A stretch of 44,977 nucleotides of DNA from CAYZAW01 sp964476505 (GCA_964476505.1 CAYZAW010000012.1:1-44977); one strand, 5' to 3'; positions 24,604-32,674 are shown, numbered from the stretch's first letter. Made by a program: numbers and translations. The notes: generated by a model from the letters alone, not told the origin.

Positions 24604-24636
24604 CACAACGGCAGGATGCGAAACACATCCTGCCGT
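24604..24636 (-). terminator. Terminator of the AraC-family gene
   Basis: ACGGCAGGATG (24608-24618) pairs with CATCCTGCCGT (24626-24636). On the minus strand TGTTTTAG follows, 18 bases after the regulator stop. Confidence 0.85.
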
Positions 24637-24654
24637 TCTATAACTGATTTTAAC

Positions 24655-25518
24655 CTACTTCGCTTTGGTCACGGGCAGCCATGCTTCGCATTTATAATCG
24701 GCAGCGGACTGATCGCCCTCAAAATACACCTCCACGTCCGGCGCATCTGCATACTCGTAGCCGGAGGAGGGCAGCCACTCGGACACGATCTGCTTTTGCA
24801 GGCTCTGGATGGCGTTGGGGTTGGCACCTACGCTGGTGAATATGGCCCACGTTGCGGCGGGAACGGTGTACTCCGCCAAGCTTGCGGGCGCGGGGCGGTT
24901 GGAAGCTACGCAGATGTAGTACGCATAATCCTTCCCCTGCATGCAGGAGCATACCCCAAGTATCCCTTGCGGGCCTGTGCCGTCCATCAGCGGGCAGAGC
25001 TTTTCAATGAGCCCTTCGCCAACTGTTTTCTGCCAGAATGCGGGCACGTCGGCGAAGTTTTCCTCTGTGTTGTTGCTTAAGGGGAGCTTTGCGCCCACCA
25101 CGCGGAACGCGTCTCTTTTCTCAATACGGTAATTCATTGCCTGTTCTCCTTTGATAGATAATGTAAAGGTGATGCGCGGAAATGCGGTAACGCTTGCCCC
25201 CTCCTTGCGCGCCTCGGAGGGAGACATGCCGTGAACGCTGTGGAAGGCACGGGAGAAAGCAGTGGGGGAGTCGTAACCGTACTTGAGCGCAATATCGATC
25301 ACGCGCTCGTCCGTGGTCAAAAGGTCGCCTGCCGCCATGCTCATGCGCCTGCGGCGTAGGTATTCCCCCAAGGGGATGCCGCAAAGATACGTAAACATCC
25401 GCTGAAAGTGGAAGGGAGAGCATACCGCTTTTTGTGCGGCTGTGTTGAGATCGATCTCCCCGTCCAAATTCTCTTCCAAGTATGCCACCGCCTCGTTTAA
25501 CCTTGCCAACCATTCCAT
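24655..25518 (-). CDS. AraC-family regulator with GyrI-like effector domain
   Basis: A 287-residue regulator. The N-terminal two-helix-turn-helix AraC DNA-binding region covers residues 1-105 (CSPFHFQRMFTYLCGIPLGEYLRRRRM, then DIALKYGYDSPTAFSRAFHSVHGMSP). The C-terminal part, after about residue 125 (MNYRIEKRDAFRVVGAKLPL onward), matches the GyrI/BmrR-type small-molecule binding fold, as in Rob-like proteins. ATG 25518 has AAAGGTG 8 bases upstream; the in-frame start at 25545 lacks a ribosome site. It is divergent from the secreted-protein operon at 25788, whose promoter carries 21-bp-spaced direct repeats suited to an AraC dimer (inference). Confidence 0.93.
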   Translation of the reverse strand: MEWLARLNEAVAYLEENLDGEIDLNTAAQKAVCSPFHFQRMFTYLCGIPLGEYLRRRRMSMAAGDLLTTDERVIDIALKYGYDSPTAFSRAFHSVHGMSPSEARKEGASVTAFPRITFTLSIKGEQAMNYRIEKRDAFRVVGAKLPLSNNTEENFADVPAFWQKTVGEGLIEKLCPLMDGTGPQGILGVCSCMQGKDYAYYICVASNRPAPASLAEYTVPAATWAIFTSVGANPNAIQSLQKQIVSEWLPSSGYEYADAPDVEVYFEGDQSAADYKCEAWLPVTKAK

Positions 25519-25677
25519 TTGCTTCACACCTTTCTGATACAGCATAACAGGCTGCTTGTTTACAATCCTCGCAGTTTACGACTGCTTGCGGATAGCATCA
25601 TGTGCTGTGAAAAGCTTCTGATGTCAGTGTACCATAGGCCGCCTATAAAAAGCTATTTGGCACGGGAAGGATTTGAA

Positions 25678-25739
25678 AATCACCCCATTTAAGAATGGAA
25701 TCACCCTGTATTGCGGTTATAGATAAGGTATAGTACATA
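25678..25739 (+). promoter_or_regulatory. Promoter with upstream direct repeats
   Basis: TTGCGG (25711-25716), 17 bases, TACATA (25734-25739). Just upstream are two exact AATCACCC copies (25678-25685 and 25699-25706), 21 bp apart start to start, i.e. two helical turns on one face. The remaining gene-free sequence 25519-25677 shows no further clear signal. Confidence 0.6.
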
Positions 25740-25787
25740 TAACGATGCATGTTTGCGGTTTCCTAAAAAGGCATGAAAGGAACTACT

Positions 25788-26753
25788 ATGAAGCACAGAA
25801 AAAAAGCTGCGGGGCTTGCGCTTTTCCTAGCGCTGCTATTTGCTCTTGCCGCCTGTACGCCGAAGCCAACGGCTGGCGAGGGCACAGACGCACCTGCTCT
25901 GCCGGAGGCCTCCGAGAAGACGGTGCAGCCCGACGCACCAACGGACGCGGCGGAGGCTTCCGTTGCGTTGCCCGAAACAGTGGATGTATCGAACGGCTAC
26001 GGTTACGAGGCGTTTATAACGCTTGCCGCCACTGCCGAAGCGCAAGGCGACGCCTGCGCGGAAAAGGGGCATGCGTTACAGGCGTATACATTTTATGCGG
26101 CCTCCGCTTGTACGCTTGGCAGTCTGCGATTTGGCATCGAGAACATCATCGCTGCAAAAACGGGCGCTCTTACCGAGGATGTGTTTGCAGGCAGCCTTTA
26201 TACCTCTTGGGAGGAGCTTGCTGCGCTGTTCCCGGCCTCCCCTTATCCGGATTACTTTGAAGGATTGGCCCGGCTTGGCTTTGGCGAGGAGGCGGCGGCG
26301 GTAACGTGCTGGACGAACGCCGCAGCCAACGCCGCGTACCCAGAGGAAGGGCTGGCGTTTACCTATTTGCTGGAGGAGAGCGCGGAGACGCTGACAACGC
26401 TTCGTAACGATTTGCGAGTGCGGGAAAATGCGTTGCTTGCAAAATACGAGCCCGAACTGTACGAGATCGAGCGCAGCCCCAAAAACAGCTTTGTGGAATA
26501 CCTGCTGGGTATAACACGGCAGAAGCTGGAAGAAAAGAGCTACGGAGAGGCTATGGAATATGCCCGTGCCGCCGTGTTGCTGGAGCCCTTTTCGGGAGAC
26601 TGCTTTACGGCTTGCGCGGTGTGCGCTATGGTAGGCTCGGACGGGGCGGCCATGGCTTATTACATCAACGAGGGCTTGCTGATCGACCCGGCACATACGG
26701 GTCTTCAAACTTTACTGAAAGCATACGAAGCAGGAGGTGCTGCCGATGAATAA
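25788..26753 (+). CDS. Lipoprotein with helical repeats, unknown function
   Basis: A 321-residue protein with a lipoprotein signal (LLFALAAC, Cys23), then an acidic, Ala/Pro/Thr-rich linker to about residue 65. The rest is helical and Ala/Glu-rich; segments such as AEAQGDACAEKGHALQAYTFYAASA and GEAMEYARAAVLLEPFSGDCF resemble tetratricopeptide repeats, which bind other proteins. AAAGGA lies 6 bases before ATG 25788. Its last 8 bases overlap the start of the next secreted protein, so the two proteins are probably partners on the cell surface. No specific family recognised. Confidence 0.75.
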   Translation: MKHRKKAAGLALFLALLFALAACTPKPTAGEGTDAPALPEASEKTVQPDAPTDAAEASVALPETVDVSNGYGYEAFITLAATAEAQGDACAEKGHALQAYTFYAASACTLGSLRFGIENIIAAKTGALTEDVFAGSLYTSWEELAALFPASPYPDYFEGLARLGFGEEAAAVTCWTNAAANAAYPEEGLAFTYLLEESAETLTTLRNDLRVRENALLAKYEPELYEIERSPKNSFVEYLLGITRQKLEEKSYGEAMEYARAAVLLEPFSGDCFTACAVCAMVGSDGAAMAYYINEGLLIDPAHTGLQTLLKAYEAGGAADE

Positions 26754-28272
26754 GCGGATAAAGCTGTTCTGCCTTGTGCTGTGCATGGTGCTGGCATTTA
26801 TGGCGTTTCCCGTAAGCGCGGGGGCGGTAAGTCCCGCTCTGGAAGCTAAGTACGGTAAGTATATCGATTTTTCCAAGGTAAAAACCAGCTTCAATACCGA
26901 GGCCGGCGTGCGCATGAATATCGGCGGGCTGCCCTTCTGGGGCAAGCTGAGAAGAACTGCGGAGCTTACCGACGAGCAGATAGAGGACGCTATCACAAAA
27001 ACGCTCAACCAGCGGGAGATCAACCTGACAGACTTGGCAGCCTTCGAGGCGGCAAAGCAGCTGGCAAAGGAATACGCTGCCGATTCATGGTCTGCAAAGG
27101 TTGTGATGGAGACTGCTTGTAAGATATTGGGAGTCAGCGAGGCGGTAGACGTTTTTGATGCGCTCTTAGGTACCTTCGATAAATCCCTGGCGCAATTTAC
27201 CGGGGAGCAGGTGTTGGACGCCATCAAGGGCTCCGCTATCGAAAATGCCGTAAAAAGCAGGGCACCGCTGTTGGTGGGCAAGCTGGGCTTAAAAACCGCC
27301 AGCTTTACCGTAAGCTGTCTTGTCAACGCCGGAGAGGTGAGCGTGAAGGAGTTCTGGTACTGGCTCAACGAGGAAAAGGTGGAAAGCGAGGGCGAAAAGG
27401 CGGTGGAGGAGCTGGACGCGTTTTACCGCGTGCTCAATAAAAAACTGGCTTTGAACCTGAGCAAGGTCGCGGACGACTGGGAGATCGTATTCGATAACGT
27501 AAAATATAACAGAAAAGACATGACACTGTTCGGTATTGGCGGCATCGGCCAAACCTTTACCGTCAACGCCAAGCTCAAGCGGGAGCCGGGAAGCCGTGCT
27601 GTCCGCCATGAGGACGAGGAGCTTACGGACATCTCCGGCACGTATACGGGCAGGTTCACTGTGCGGGTGACCCATCAGCTTTATAACTTCAATCAGGAGT
27701 TCATGAATCTGTTTGTTAAAACAGATCTGTACAACGAGTTTAGCAGCATCGGTATGCAATTCATGGGGATGATGCTAAAGCCCTCTCAGCTTATCAAGAC
27801 CGTGTTTTCCGATGATTTTTCCGTGACCGTAACAGCGCCGCCAAATGCGGGCGTGGTGAGTTATATCCCGCTTGATTTTTCAAAGATGGACCAGGCAACC
27901 ATTTTTGAAGTAGGGGAGGATATTTCCTTTGCCCATACGGATGCCAGTGTCGACCCCGTTGCCACGGCGGACGGGCAAGGCCTTGTGCACGGCAGCGGGG
28001 ACGGCGGATGGCTGACCGCTACGGACTATATGTTCCAGATTCGATTTGCCCCGGAGCCTGTGGGCCTGCGCGGTGTAAGGCTGAACGCAACAGGAATGCG
28101 GGAGATCGGCACGGTAAACGGTGCAATCGAGGGCCATGGCTTCAGCGAAAATGTAGATGACTACATGCCCTTTGAAGGAGGAGACATGCTGATAGGCGAG
28201 GACAACCAGATATTTGCGGAGCTGGATATGAATAGCTCAATGGAGGTAGGCTGGCTGGTGCAGAACAAGTAG
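26746..28272 (+). CDS. Secreted protein of unknown function
   Basis: A 508-residue protein with a clear signal peptide (MNKRIKLFCLVLCMVLAF, cleavage likely near VSAGA-VS at about residue 28). Residues 60-200 are predicted helical, with repeated Asp/Glu/Ala-rich stretches; residues 210-400 look beta-rich (ISGTYTGRFTVRVTHQLYNFN, FSDDFSVTVTAPPNAG); the C-terminal 100 residues are Gly/Asp-rich and acidic. No anchor motif (LPXTG, SLH, dockerin) is seen. AGGAGGT lies 7 bases before ATG 26746. It is coupled with the lipoprotein upstream. I do not recognise a family. Confidence 0.78.
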   Translation: MNKRIKLFCLVLCMVLAFMAFPVSAGAVSPALEAKYGKYIDFSKVKTSFNTEAGVRMNIGGLPFWGKLRRTAELTDEQIEDAITKTLNQREINLTDLAAFEAAKQLAKEYAADSWSAKVVMETACKILGVSEAVDVFDALLGTFDKSLAQFTGEQVLDAIKGSAIENAVKSRAPLLVGKLGLKTASFTVSCLVNAGEVSVKEFWYWLNEEKVESEGEKAVEELDAFYRVLNKKLALNLSKVADDWEIVFDNVKYNRKDMTLFGIGGIGQTFTVNAKLKREPGSRAVRHEDEELTDISGTYTGRFTVRVTHQLYNFNQEFMNLFVKTDLYNEFSSIGMQFMGMMLKPSQLIKTVFSDDFSVTVTAPPNAGVVSYIPLDFSKMDQATIFEVGEDISFAHTDASVDPVATADGQGLVHGSGDGGWLTATDYMFQIRFAPEPVGLRGVRLNATGMREIGTVNGAIEGHGFSENVDDYMPFEGGDMLIGEDNQIFAELDMNSSMEVGWLVQNK

Positions 28273-28343
28273 CTGCTTCAGGGCGTTCGTTCTCATTGCG
28301 CGGAATGATATTGAAAGGGCGGGGCACGCCCGTATATGCATAT

Positions 28344-28378
28344 AAAACAGCAGCCAGTGTATGAAACACTGGCTGCTG
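28344..28378 (-). terminator. Terminator of the zinc-ribbon gene
   Basis: CAGCAGCCAGTGT (28348-28360) pairs perfectly with ACACTGGCTGCTG (28366-28378). On the minus strand the stem is followed by TTTTATATG. There is no U tract on the plus strand, so it only backs up the secreted-protein operon. The sequence from 28379 to 28441 shows nothing else. Confidence 0.8.
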
Positions 28379-28441
28379 CGTTAGACGGTAGTGGACTAAA
28401 CAATCACCATTGTGATACCGCTATATGCGGAACAAAGGAGA

Positions 28442-28717
28442 TTAGAAACCTTTGTGGGCCTGGAAGCAATTGCTGCAATAGATAGGCCGGTCGTTTTTGG
28501 GTTGGAACGGGATTTTGGTGGGTGCGCCGCACTCTGCACAGACTGCGTCGAACATCTCACGCTCGCCGTTGTGCTGGGTCTTGCGGTTTTTGCGGCAATC
28601 ACGGCAGCGTACGGGCTCGTTCTGGAAACCCTTCTCAGCGTAGAATTCCTGCTCGCCAGCGGTGAACACGAACGTTGCGCCACAATCCTTACATACCAAC
28701 TCTTTGTCTTCGAACAT
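28442..28717 (-). CDS. Small zinc-ribbon protein (zf-trcl-like)
   Basis: A 91-residue protein with four CxxC knuckles: CKDC and CRDC in the first half, CAEC and CSNC in the second, giving two predicted zinc ribbons of the type found in a widespread small Bacillota protein of unknown function. Between the first pair lies GATFVFTAGEQEFYAEKGF, a typical block of that family. AGGGGATC lies 6-7 bases before the ATG. The gene is preceded by an unusually long (about 335-base) leader, so expression may be controlled at RNA level. Nucleic-acid binding is possible but not shown. Confidence 0.85.
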   Translation of the reverse strand: MFEDKELVCKDCGATFVFTAGEQEFYAEKGFQNEPVRCRDCRKNRKTQHNGEREMFDAVCAECGAPTKIPFQPKNDRPIYCSNCFQAHKGF

Positions 28718-29051
28718 GTGTTTGATCCCCTTTGTTTAGGTTTATTTTGCATCGTATGCTTCGGCTGACCTGGTCTTTGTCCCCACATTCGCCAACTGGA
28801 AGGTTCGCTCATAACCCCTAACGGGCCCCCACTACTACCTCTCTCAGGATGCTGTTTTGATTGGTCTGGCTTTCATAGACATTCCTTGGATAAATCAAGA
28901 AGTGATACTTGGCTGAACCGTTTCAACGCTGCTTTCCTGGTTGGGCTTACTTCTAGGCCGCACCATGATCATCGGACTTTGCCGACTTACGTGGATCGTT
29001 TTGCCTGCGACTGGCGTCGACTTGCAACCACAGACCCGAAACACGGACGCT
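28718..29051 (-). ncRNA. Long structured leader or noncoding RNA upstream of the zinc-ribbon gene
   Basis: Downstream of the promoter at 29058-29087 the minus strand has about 335 bases without a credible ORF but with many local complementarities: TCGG/CCGA around a CAAAGT loop (near 28990-28970), a nested TTGATT/AATCAA plus GTCT/AGAC stem (near 28895-28850), CCT-gagag-AGG (near 28848), and GGTT/AACC (near 28820-28806). No terminator is seen before the zinc-ribbon start, so it is either its leader or a processed RNA. I cannot match it firmly to 6S, SRP, tmRNA, RNase P or a known riboswitch; the raiA-type RNA class of Clostridia is one candidate to test. Boundaries are approximate. Confidence 0.45.
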
Positions 29052-29057
29052 ATTGCT

Positions 29058-29087
29058 ATTATAGTTGCCTAAAATCCAAAAGGCAAC
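29058..29087 (-). promoter_or_regulatory. Strong promoter of the leader RNA
   Basis: On the minus strand TTGCCT (29086-29081), exactly 17 bases, TATAAT (29063-29058). Upstream is an A/T-rich run (29090-29125) resembling an UP element. The -35 and spacer end form a 7-bp inverted repeat (GTTGCCT / AGGCAAC), perhaps an operator. Confidence 0.75.
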
Positions 29088-29203
29088 CATTATTTTTGAG
29101 ATTTTATATTATTTTCCTATAATTTCCGCCCGATTCATGCCTTTTTTTGAAATCCGGATGCTTTTTACGAAAAACGGCCGGCAATGGCGATAAACTGGCG
29201 GTT

Positions 29204-29230
29204 TTGCCATGGGAGCCGATATGCTATAAT
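29204..29230 (+). promoter_or_regulatory. Promoter of the exoA-maf-uvrC operon
   Basis: TATAAT (29225-29230) preceded by TG one base upstream (extended -10); TTGCCA (29204-29209) lies at a short 15-base spacing, tolerable with an extended -10. It is divergent from the leader RNA promoter; the A/T-rich 29088-29203 stretch between them holds no gene. Confidence 0.65.
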
Positions 29231-29274
29231 GAAAGCCGTAACGAATCATCGGAAAAGCTGGGAGGAGCATGCGC

Positions 29275-30033
29275 ATGAAGCTGGTGTCTTGGAACGTAAA
29301 TGGCCTTAGAGCCTGCCTGAAGAAGGGGTTTTTGGATTTTGTGGCGTCTGCCGATGCAGACGTGATCGCCCTGCAGGAAACCAAAATGGAGCAGGGGCAG
29401 GCGGCGATAGACCTTCCCGGCTATACGGAATACTGGAACAGCTCCAAAGCAAAAAAAGGCTATTCCGGCACGGCGGTGTTCACGCGGGTTGAACCGCTTT
29501 CCGTGCGGTACGATATGGGAATACCGGAGCACGATCAAGAGGGCCGGGTCATCACGCTGGAATTCCCGGACTTCTATTTTGTGAACTGCTATACCCCCAA
29601 TTCACAAGACGGTTTAAAGCGCCTTTCCTACCGCATGGAGTGGGAGGACGCATTTCGCGATTATTTAATGGAATTAGATCAAACAAAGCCCGTGGTGCTT
29701 TGCGGGGATTTGAACGTGGCGCATCAGGAGATCGACCTCAAGAACCCCAAGACCAACCGCATGAATCCCGGCTTTACGGACGAGGAGCGCGGTAAAATGA
29801 CAGCGCTGCTTGCAAGCGGCTTTTCGGACAGTTTCCGCACTCTTTACCCGAACAAAACCGATGCGTACAGCTGGTGGAGCTTTCGCGCCGCGTCTCGGGA
29901 GCGGAACGTAGGCTGGCGTATCGATTACTTTATCGTATCCACACGGTTCATGCCGCAGGTGGAAAACAGCCTGATACTGCCCGATGTGATGGGTAGCGAC
30001 CACTGCCCCGTGTGCCTGTTGGTAAAGGAGTAG
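29275..30033 (+). CDS. exoA: Exodeoxyribonuclease III / AP endonuclease
   Basis: Cuts DNA at abasic sites and removes blocked 3' ends in base excision repair. All ExoIII motifs are present: SWNVNGLRA, ALQETKM (metal-binding Glu), NCYTPNSQDG, CGDLNVAHQEIDL (Asp/Asn), SWWSFRA with NVGWRIDYF and the final GSDHCPV (catalytic Asp-His). Length 252 from ATG 29275, 9 bases after GGAGG; an ATG two codons earlier (29269) is only 3 bases from it. First gene of an operon with maf (6-base gap) and uvrC. Confidence 0.97.
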   Translation: MKLVSWNVNGLRACLKKGFLDFVASADADVIALQETKMEQGQAAIDLPGYTEYWNSSKAKKGYSGTAVFTRVEPLSVRYDMGIPEHDQEGRVITLEFPDFYFVNCYTPNSQDGLKRLSYRMEWEDAFRDYLMELDQTKPVVLCGDLNVAHQEIDLKNPKTNRMNPGFTDEERGKMTALLASGFSDSFRTLYPNKTDAYSWWSFRAASRERNVGWRIDYFIVSTRFMPQVENSLILPDVMGSDHCPVCLLVKE

Positions 30034-30039
30034 CACGCT

Positions 30040-30651
30040 ATGGAGATCATACTGGCATCCCAATCCCCCCGGCGGCGGGAGCTGATGCATTTAATGGGCA
30101 TTCCCTATACCGCCATCGTGAGCGATGTGGAGGAGGTTCCGCCTGTAGGCGCAACGCCTGCAGAGCTTGTAAAGGCCTTGGCGCTGCAAAAGGCGCAGGC
30201 GGTGCAAAGGCTTCGTCCCAAGGACTGCATCATCGGCGCGGACACGGTGGTGTATATTGACGGACGCGTTATCGGCAAGCCCCACAGCAAAGAGGAAGCC
30301 AAAAAAACGCTTACCACCCTTTCCGGCAACACGCATACGGTGTTTACGGGAATCGCTGTTTTGACCCCAAACGGGCAGGATGTGCGCCACAGCGAAACCG
30401 TCGTTACGTTTTGCAACATGACGGAAGCTGAGATCGATTGGTATATCGCAACCGGCGAGCCTATGGATAAGGCAGGCGCATACGGCATCCAAGGCCCCGG
30501 CGGCATGTTTGTACAAAAGGTGAACGGGAATTACTTTACGGTGATCGGTATGGACTTGCCCATGCTGTACGATATGCTAAAATGCGCCAACGTGCTTACG
30601 CTGGGAAACACCGTGCAACGGTTAACGCAACAACGAAACGGCAGCTTATGA
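30040..30651 (+). CDS. maf: Maf-like nucleoside triphosphate pyrophosphatase
   Basis: Hydrolyses non-canonical or excess nucleoside triphosphates to monophosphates; the group with this pattern usually acts on dTTP/UTP. Motifs: ILASQSPRRRELM at the N-terminus, GADTVVYIDGRVIGKP, HTVFTGIAV, and KAGAYGIQGPGGMFV with NGNYFTVIGMDL near the end. Length 203. GGAG lies 9 bases before the ATG. Overlaps uvrC by 4 bases (ATGA), consistent with a genome-maintenance operon. Confidence 0.96.
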   Translation: MEIILASQSPRRRELMHLMGIPYTAIVSDVEEVPPVGATPAELVKALALQKAQAVQRLRPKDCIIGADTVVYIDGRVIGKPHSKEEAKKTLTTLSGNTHTVFTGIAVLTPNGQDVRHSETVVTFCNMTEAEIDWYIATGEPMDKAGAYGIQGPGGMFVQKVNGNYFTVIGMDLPMLYDMLKCANVLTLGNTVQRLTQQRNGSL

Positions 30652-32495
30652 ACGATATTATCGCTGAAAAACTAAAGCTTTTACCCTCTGCCCCCGGCGT
30701 GTATAAAATGTTCAACACCAACGGGGAGGTCATTTATGTTGGAAAGGCCGTATCGCTGAAAAACCGCGTACGGCAATATTTTCAGTCCAGCAAGGCCCAT
30801 ACCGCCAAGGTGGCGGCAATGGTTTCGCATATTGCGGATTTTGAAACCATACTTACCGGCAACGAAACGGAAGCGCTCACGCTGGAAAGCAACCTCATCA
30901 AGGAATTCATGCCCCGCTATAACATCCTGTTAAAGGACGACAAGCACTTTCCGTATGTGCGCATCGATATCAAGCGGGATTTTCCGCGGGTGGAGGTAGT
31001 GCGAAAAATCAAAAAGGACGGTGCAAAATACTTGGGGCCGTACCTGTCTGCCGTTGCGTTAAGAGATTCGCTTAACGTGGTGCGGGAGCATTTCCCTATC
31101 CGCCATTGCAAAAAAGACATTGAAAAAGCCATTGCCCGCAGGGAGCGGCCTTGCCTGATGTATCACGTTGGCAAGTGCTGCGCGCCCTGCTCGGGGAACG
31201 TGAGCCGGGAAGCTTACCACAAAATCCTTTCACAGGTAGCGGACTTCTTATCCGGGGATACGGAGCCGGTCATTCGGGAATTGACGGAGCAGATGCAGCG
31301 CGAATCCGAAGCGCTGGAGTTTGAACGCGCTGCCAAAACGCGGGATCGCATTGCCGCTATCCACCGCTTGGGCGAAAAGCAGATCGCTATCGCCCCTGTG
31401 GGTACCGAGCAGGACGTGTTTGCGCTTTGCACTTATCACGATGAAACGCTAGTGTTCGGCTTGTTTGTGCGCGGCGGCAAGGTGGTGGGTACGGAGCGGT
31501 TCAATATGGACAACGCCATGGAGGAGGACGAGGGCGAAAGTGAAACGCTGTCTGCCTTCCTCAAGCAGTATTACAGCGAGGCGGCAGCCGTGCCCCCGGA
31601 GATACTGTTATATCAGCCTGCGGCGGATATGGAATTGATCGCGCAATGGTTGGAGGAAAAACGCACCAAGCGCGTGCATCTGCATGTGCCGGAGCGGGGC
31701 GAAAAGCGAAAAATCACCGAAATGGCGCACAAAAACGGCTTGGACGTGTTGCAAAAAACGGAAACCTTACAGCAGCGGGCGTGGGAAAAGGGCGAAGGCG
31801 CGCTTGCCGCACTTTCTGTTGTGCTGGGGTTGGAAACGCTGCCCGAGCGTATGGAGTGCTTTGATAACTCGCATATCATGGGCAGAGACACGGTGTCCTC
31901 CATGGTGGTGTTTGAAAACGGTTCTCCCGTACCAGCCGAGTACCGGCGTTTTCGTATTAAAAGCGAAACCGAGGGAGACGATTACGCCGCCATGCGCGAG
32001 GCGCTGACAAGACGTTTTACCCGGGCGCAGGAGCAGGACGAGAAATTTTCCAACCTGCCGGACTTACTGGTGGTGGATGGCGGCAGAGGCCAGTTAAACG
32101 TGGCCTTAGAGGTGCTGGGGGAGTTTGGGTTAACGCATATCCCGGCAATCGGCCTTGCGGAACAGCATGAGCTTATTTACATGCCCGATGTGGAGGAACC
32201 GCTGGAGCTTTCGCGTAACAGCCCCGAGCTGCACCTGTTACAGCGCATTCGAGACGAAGCCCACCGCTTTGCCATCACCTATCACCGGAATCTGCGCGGT
32301 AAAAATACGCTCTATTCTCAGTTGGATGAGATCGAGGGCGTCGGCCCCAAGCGTAAGCGCGCGATATTCGATCGCTTCATCACTATGGATGCGATCAAGG
32401 CTGCCACCGTTGACGATTTACACGCCATTCCCGGCGTGGACGAAAAAACCGCCCGTGCAGTGTATCGGTATTTTCATTCCGAGGAGGAGGCGTAA
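30648..32495 (+). CDS. uvrC: Excinuclease ABC subunit C
   Basis: Makes both incisions in nucleotide excision repair. Domains in order: GIY-YIG nuclease (APGVYKMFNTNGEVIYVGKA, residues 15-95), a Cys-rich segment (CLMYHVGKCCAPC, about 170), UVR motif for UvrB binding (ELTEQMQRESEALEFERAAKTRD, about 205-230), RNase H-like endonuclease (MECFDNSHIMGRDTVSSMV, about 400; VVDGGRGQL) and two helix-hairpin-helix motifs at the C-terminus (IEGVGPKRKRAIF, IPGVDEKTARAVY). Start ATG 30648 overlaps the maf stop; there is little ribosome-site sequence, as expected for coupling. Length 615. A 3'-end repeat element begins directly after the stop. Confidence 0.97.
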   Translation: MNDIIAEKLKLLPSAPGVYKMFNTNGEVIYVGKAVSLKNRVRQYFQSSKAHTAKVAAMVSHIADFETILTGNETEALTLESNLIKEFMPRYNILLKDDKHFPYVRIDIKRDFPRVEVVRKIKKDGAKYLGPYLSAVALRDSLNVVREHFPIRHCKKDIEKAIARRERPCLMYHVGKCCAPCSGNVSREAYHKILSQVADFLSGDTEPVIRELTEQMQRESEALEFERAAKTRDRIAAIHRLGEKQIAIAPVGTEQDVFALCTYHDETLVFGLFVRGGKVVGTERFNMDNAMEEDEGESETLSAFLKQYYSEAAAVPPEILLYQPAADMELIAQWLEEKRTKRVHLHVPERGEKRKITEMAHKNGLDVLQKTETLQQRAWEKGEGALAALSVVLGLETLPERMECFDNSHIMGRDTVSSMVVFENGSPVPAEYRRFRIKSETEGDDYAAMREALTRRFTRAQEQDEKFSNLPDLLVVDGGRGQLNVALEVLGEFGLTHIPAIGLAEQHELIYMPDVEEPLELSRNSPELHLLQRIRDEAHRFAITYHRNLRGKNTLYSQLDEIEGVGPKRKRAIFDRFITMDAIKAATVDDLHAIPGVDEKTARAVYRYFHSEEEA

Positions 32496-32636
32496 TGCCT
32501 CCGGCGGCTTAAAACCTTCTTTGCGAATTCCCTTGGGAATTCTGCATCTTTACAAGGAGCTATGTCAAACCTACGGTTTGACCACCTTATGTAAAAAGGT
32601 TTTAAGAATTCCAAGAAACTTTTAAAAGATATAAAT
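32496..32636 (+). repeat. 3'-end element after uvrC, with expanded hairpin
   Basis: Begins with TGCCTCCGGCGG (32496-32507) directly after the uvrC stop. Arms CTTAAAACCTT (32508-32518) and AAGGTTTTAAG (32596-32606) enclose two more hairpins: GAATTCCC/GGGAATTC (32525-32542) and GTCAAACC/GGTTTGAC (32564-32582). The tail AATTCCAAGAAACTTTTAAAA resembles that of the two other copies (32675-32732 and 34012-34073, both minus strand). Confidence 0.8.
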
Positions 32637-32670
32637 AAGCAGGATGTATATTGTTAAATACGTCCTGCTT
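32637..32670. terminator. Terminator downstream of uvrC
   Basis: AAGCAGGAtGTAT (32637-32649) pairs with ATACgTCCTGCTT (32658-32670) around an 8-base loop, then TATTCTAAAGTTTTT. Confidence 0.75.
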
Positions 32671-32674
32671 TATT

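Noticed and set aside
28396..28812. 138-codon minus-strand frame over the zinc-ribbon gene and leader
   Set aside because: It overlaps the true zinc-ribbon frame with four CxxC motifs and has a Ser/Lys/Arg-rich sequence with no family features.
28780..28860. TPP riboswitch because of CCTGAGAGAGG
   Set aside because: The second thi-box half (ACCYGATCTGGATAATGCCAGC) is missing and the zinc-ribbon gene has no thiamine link.
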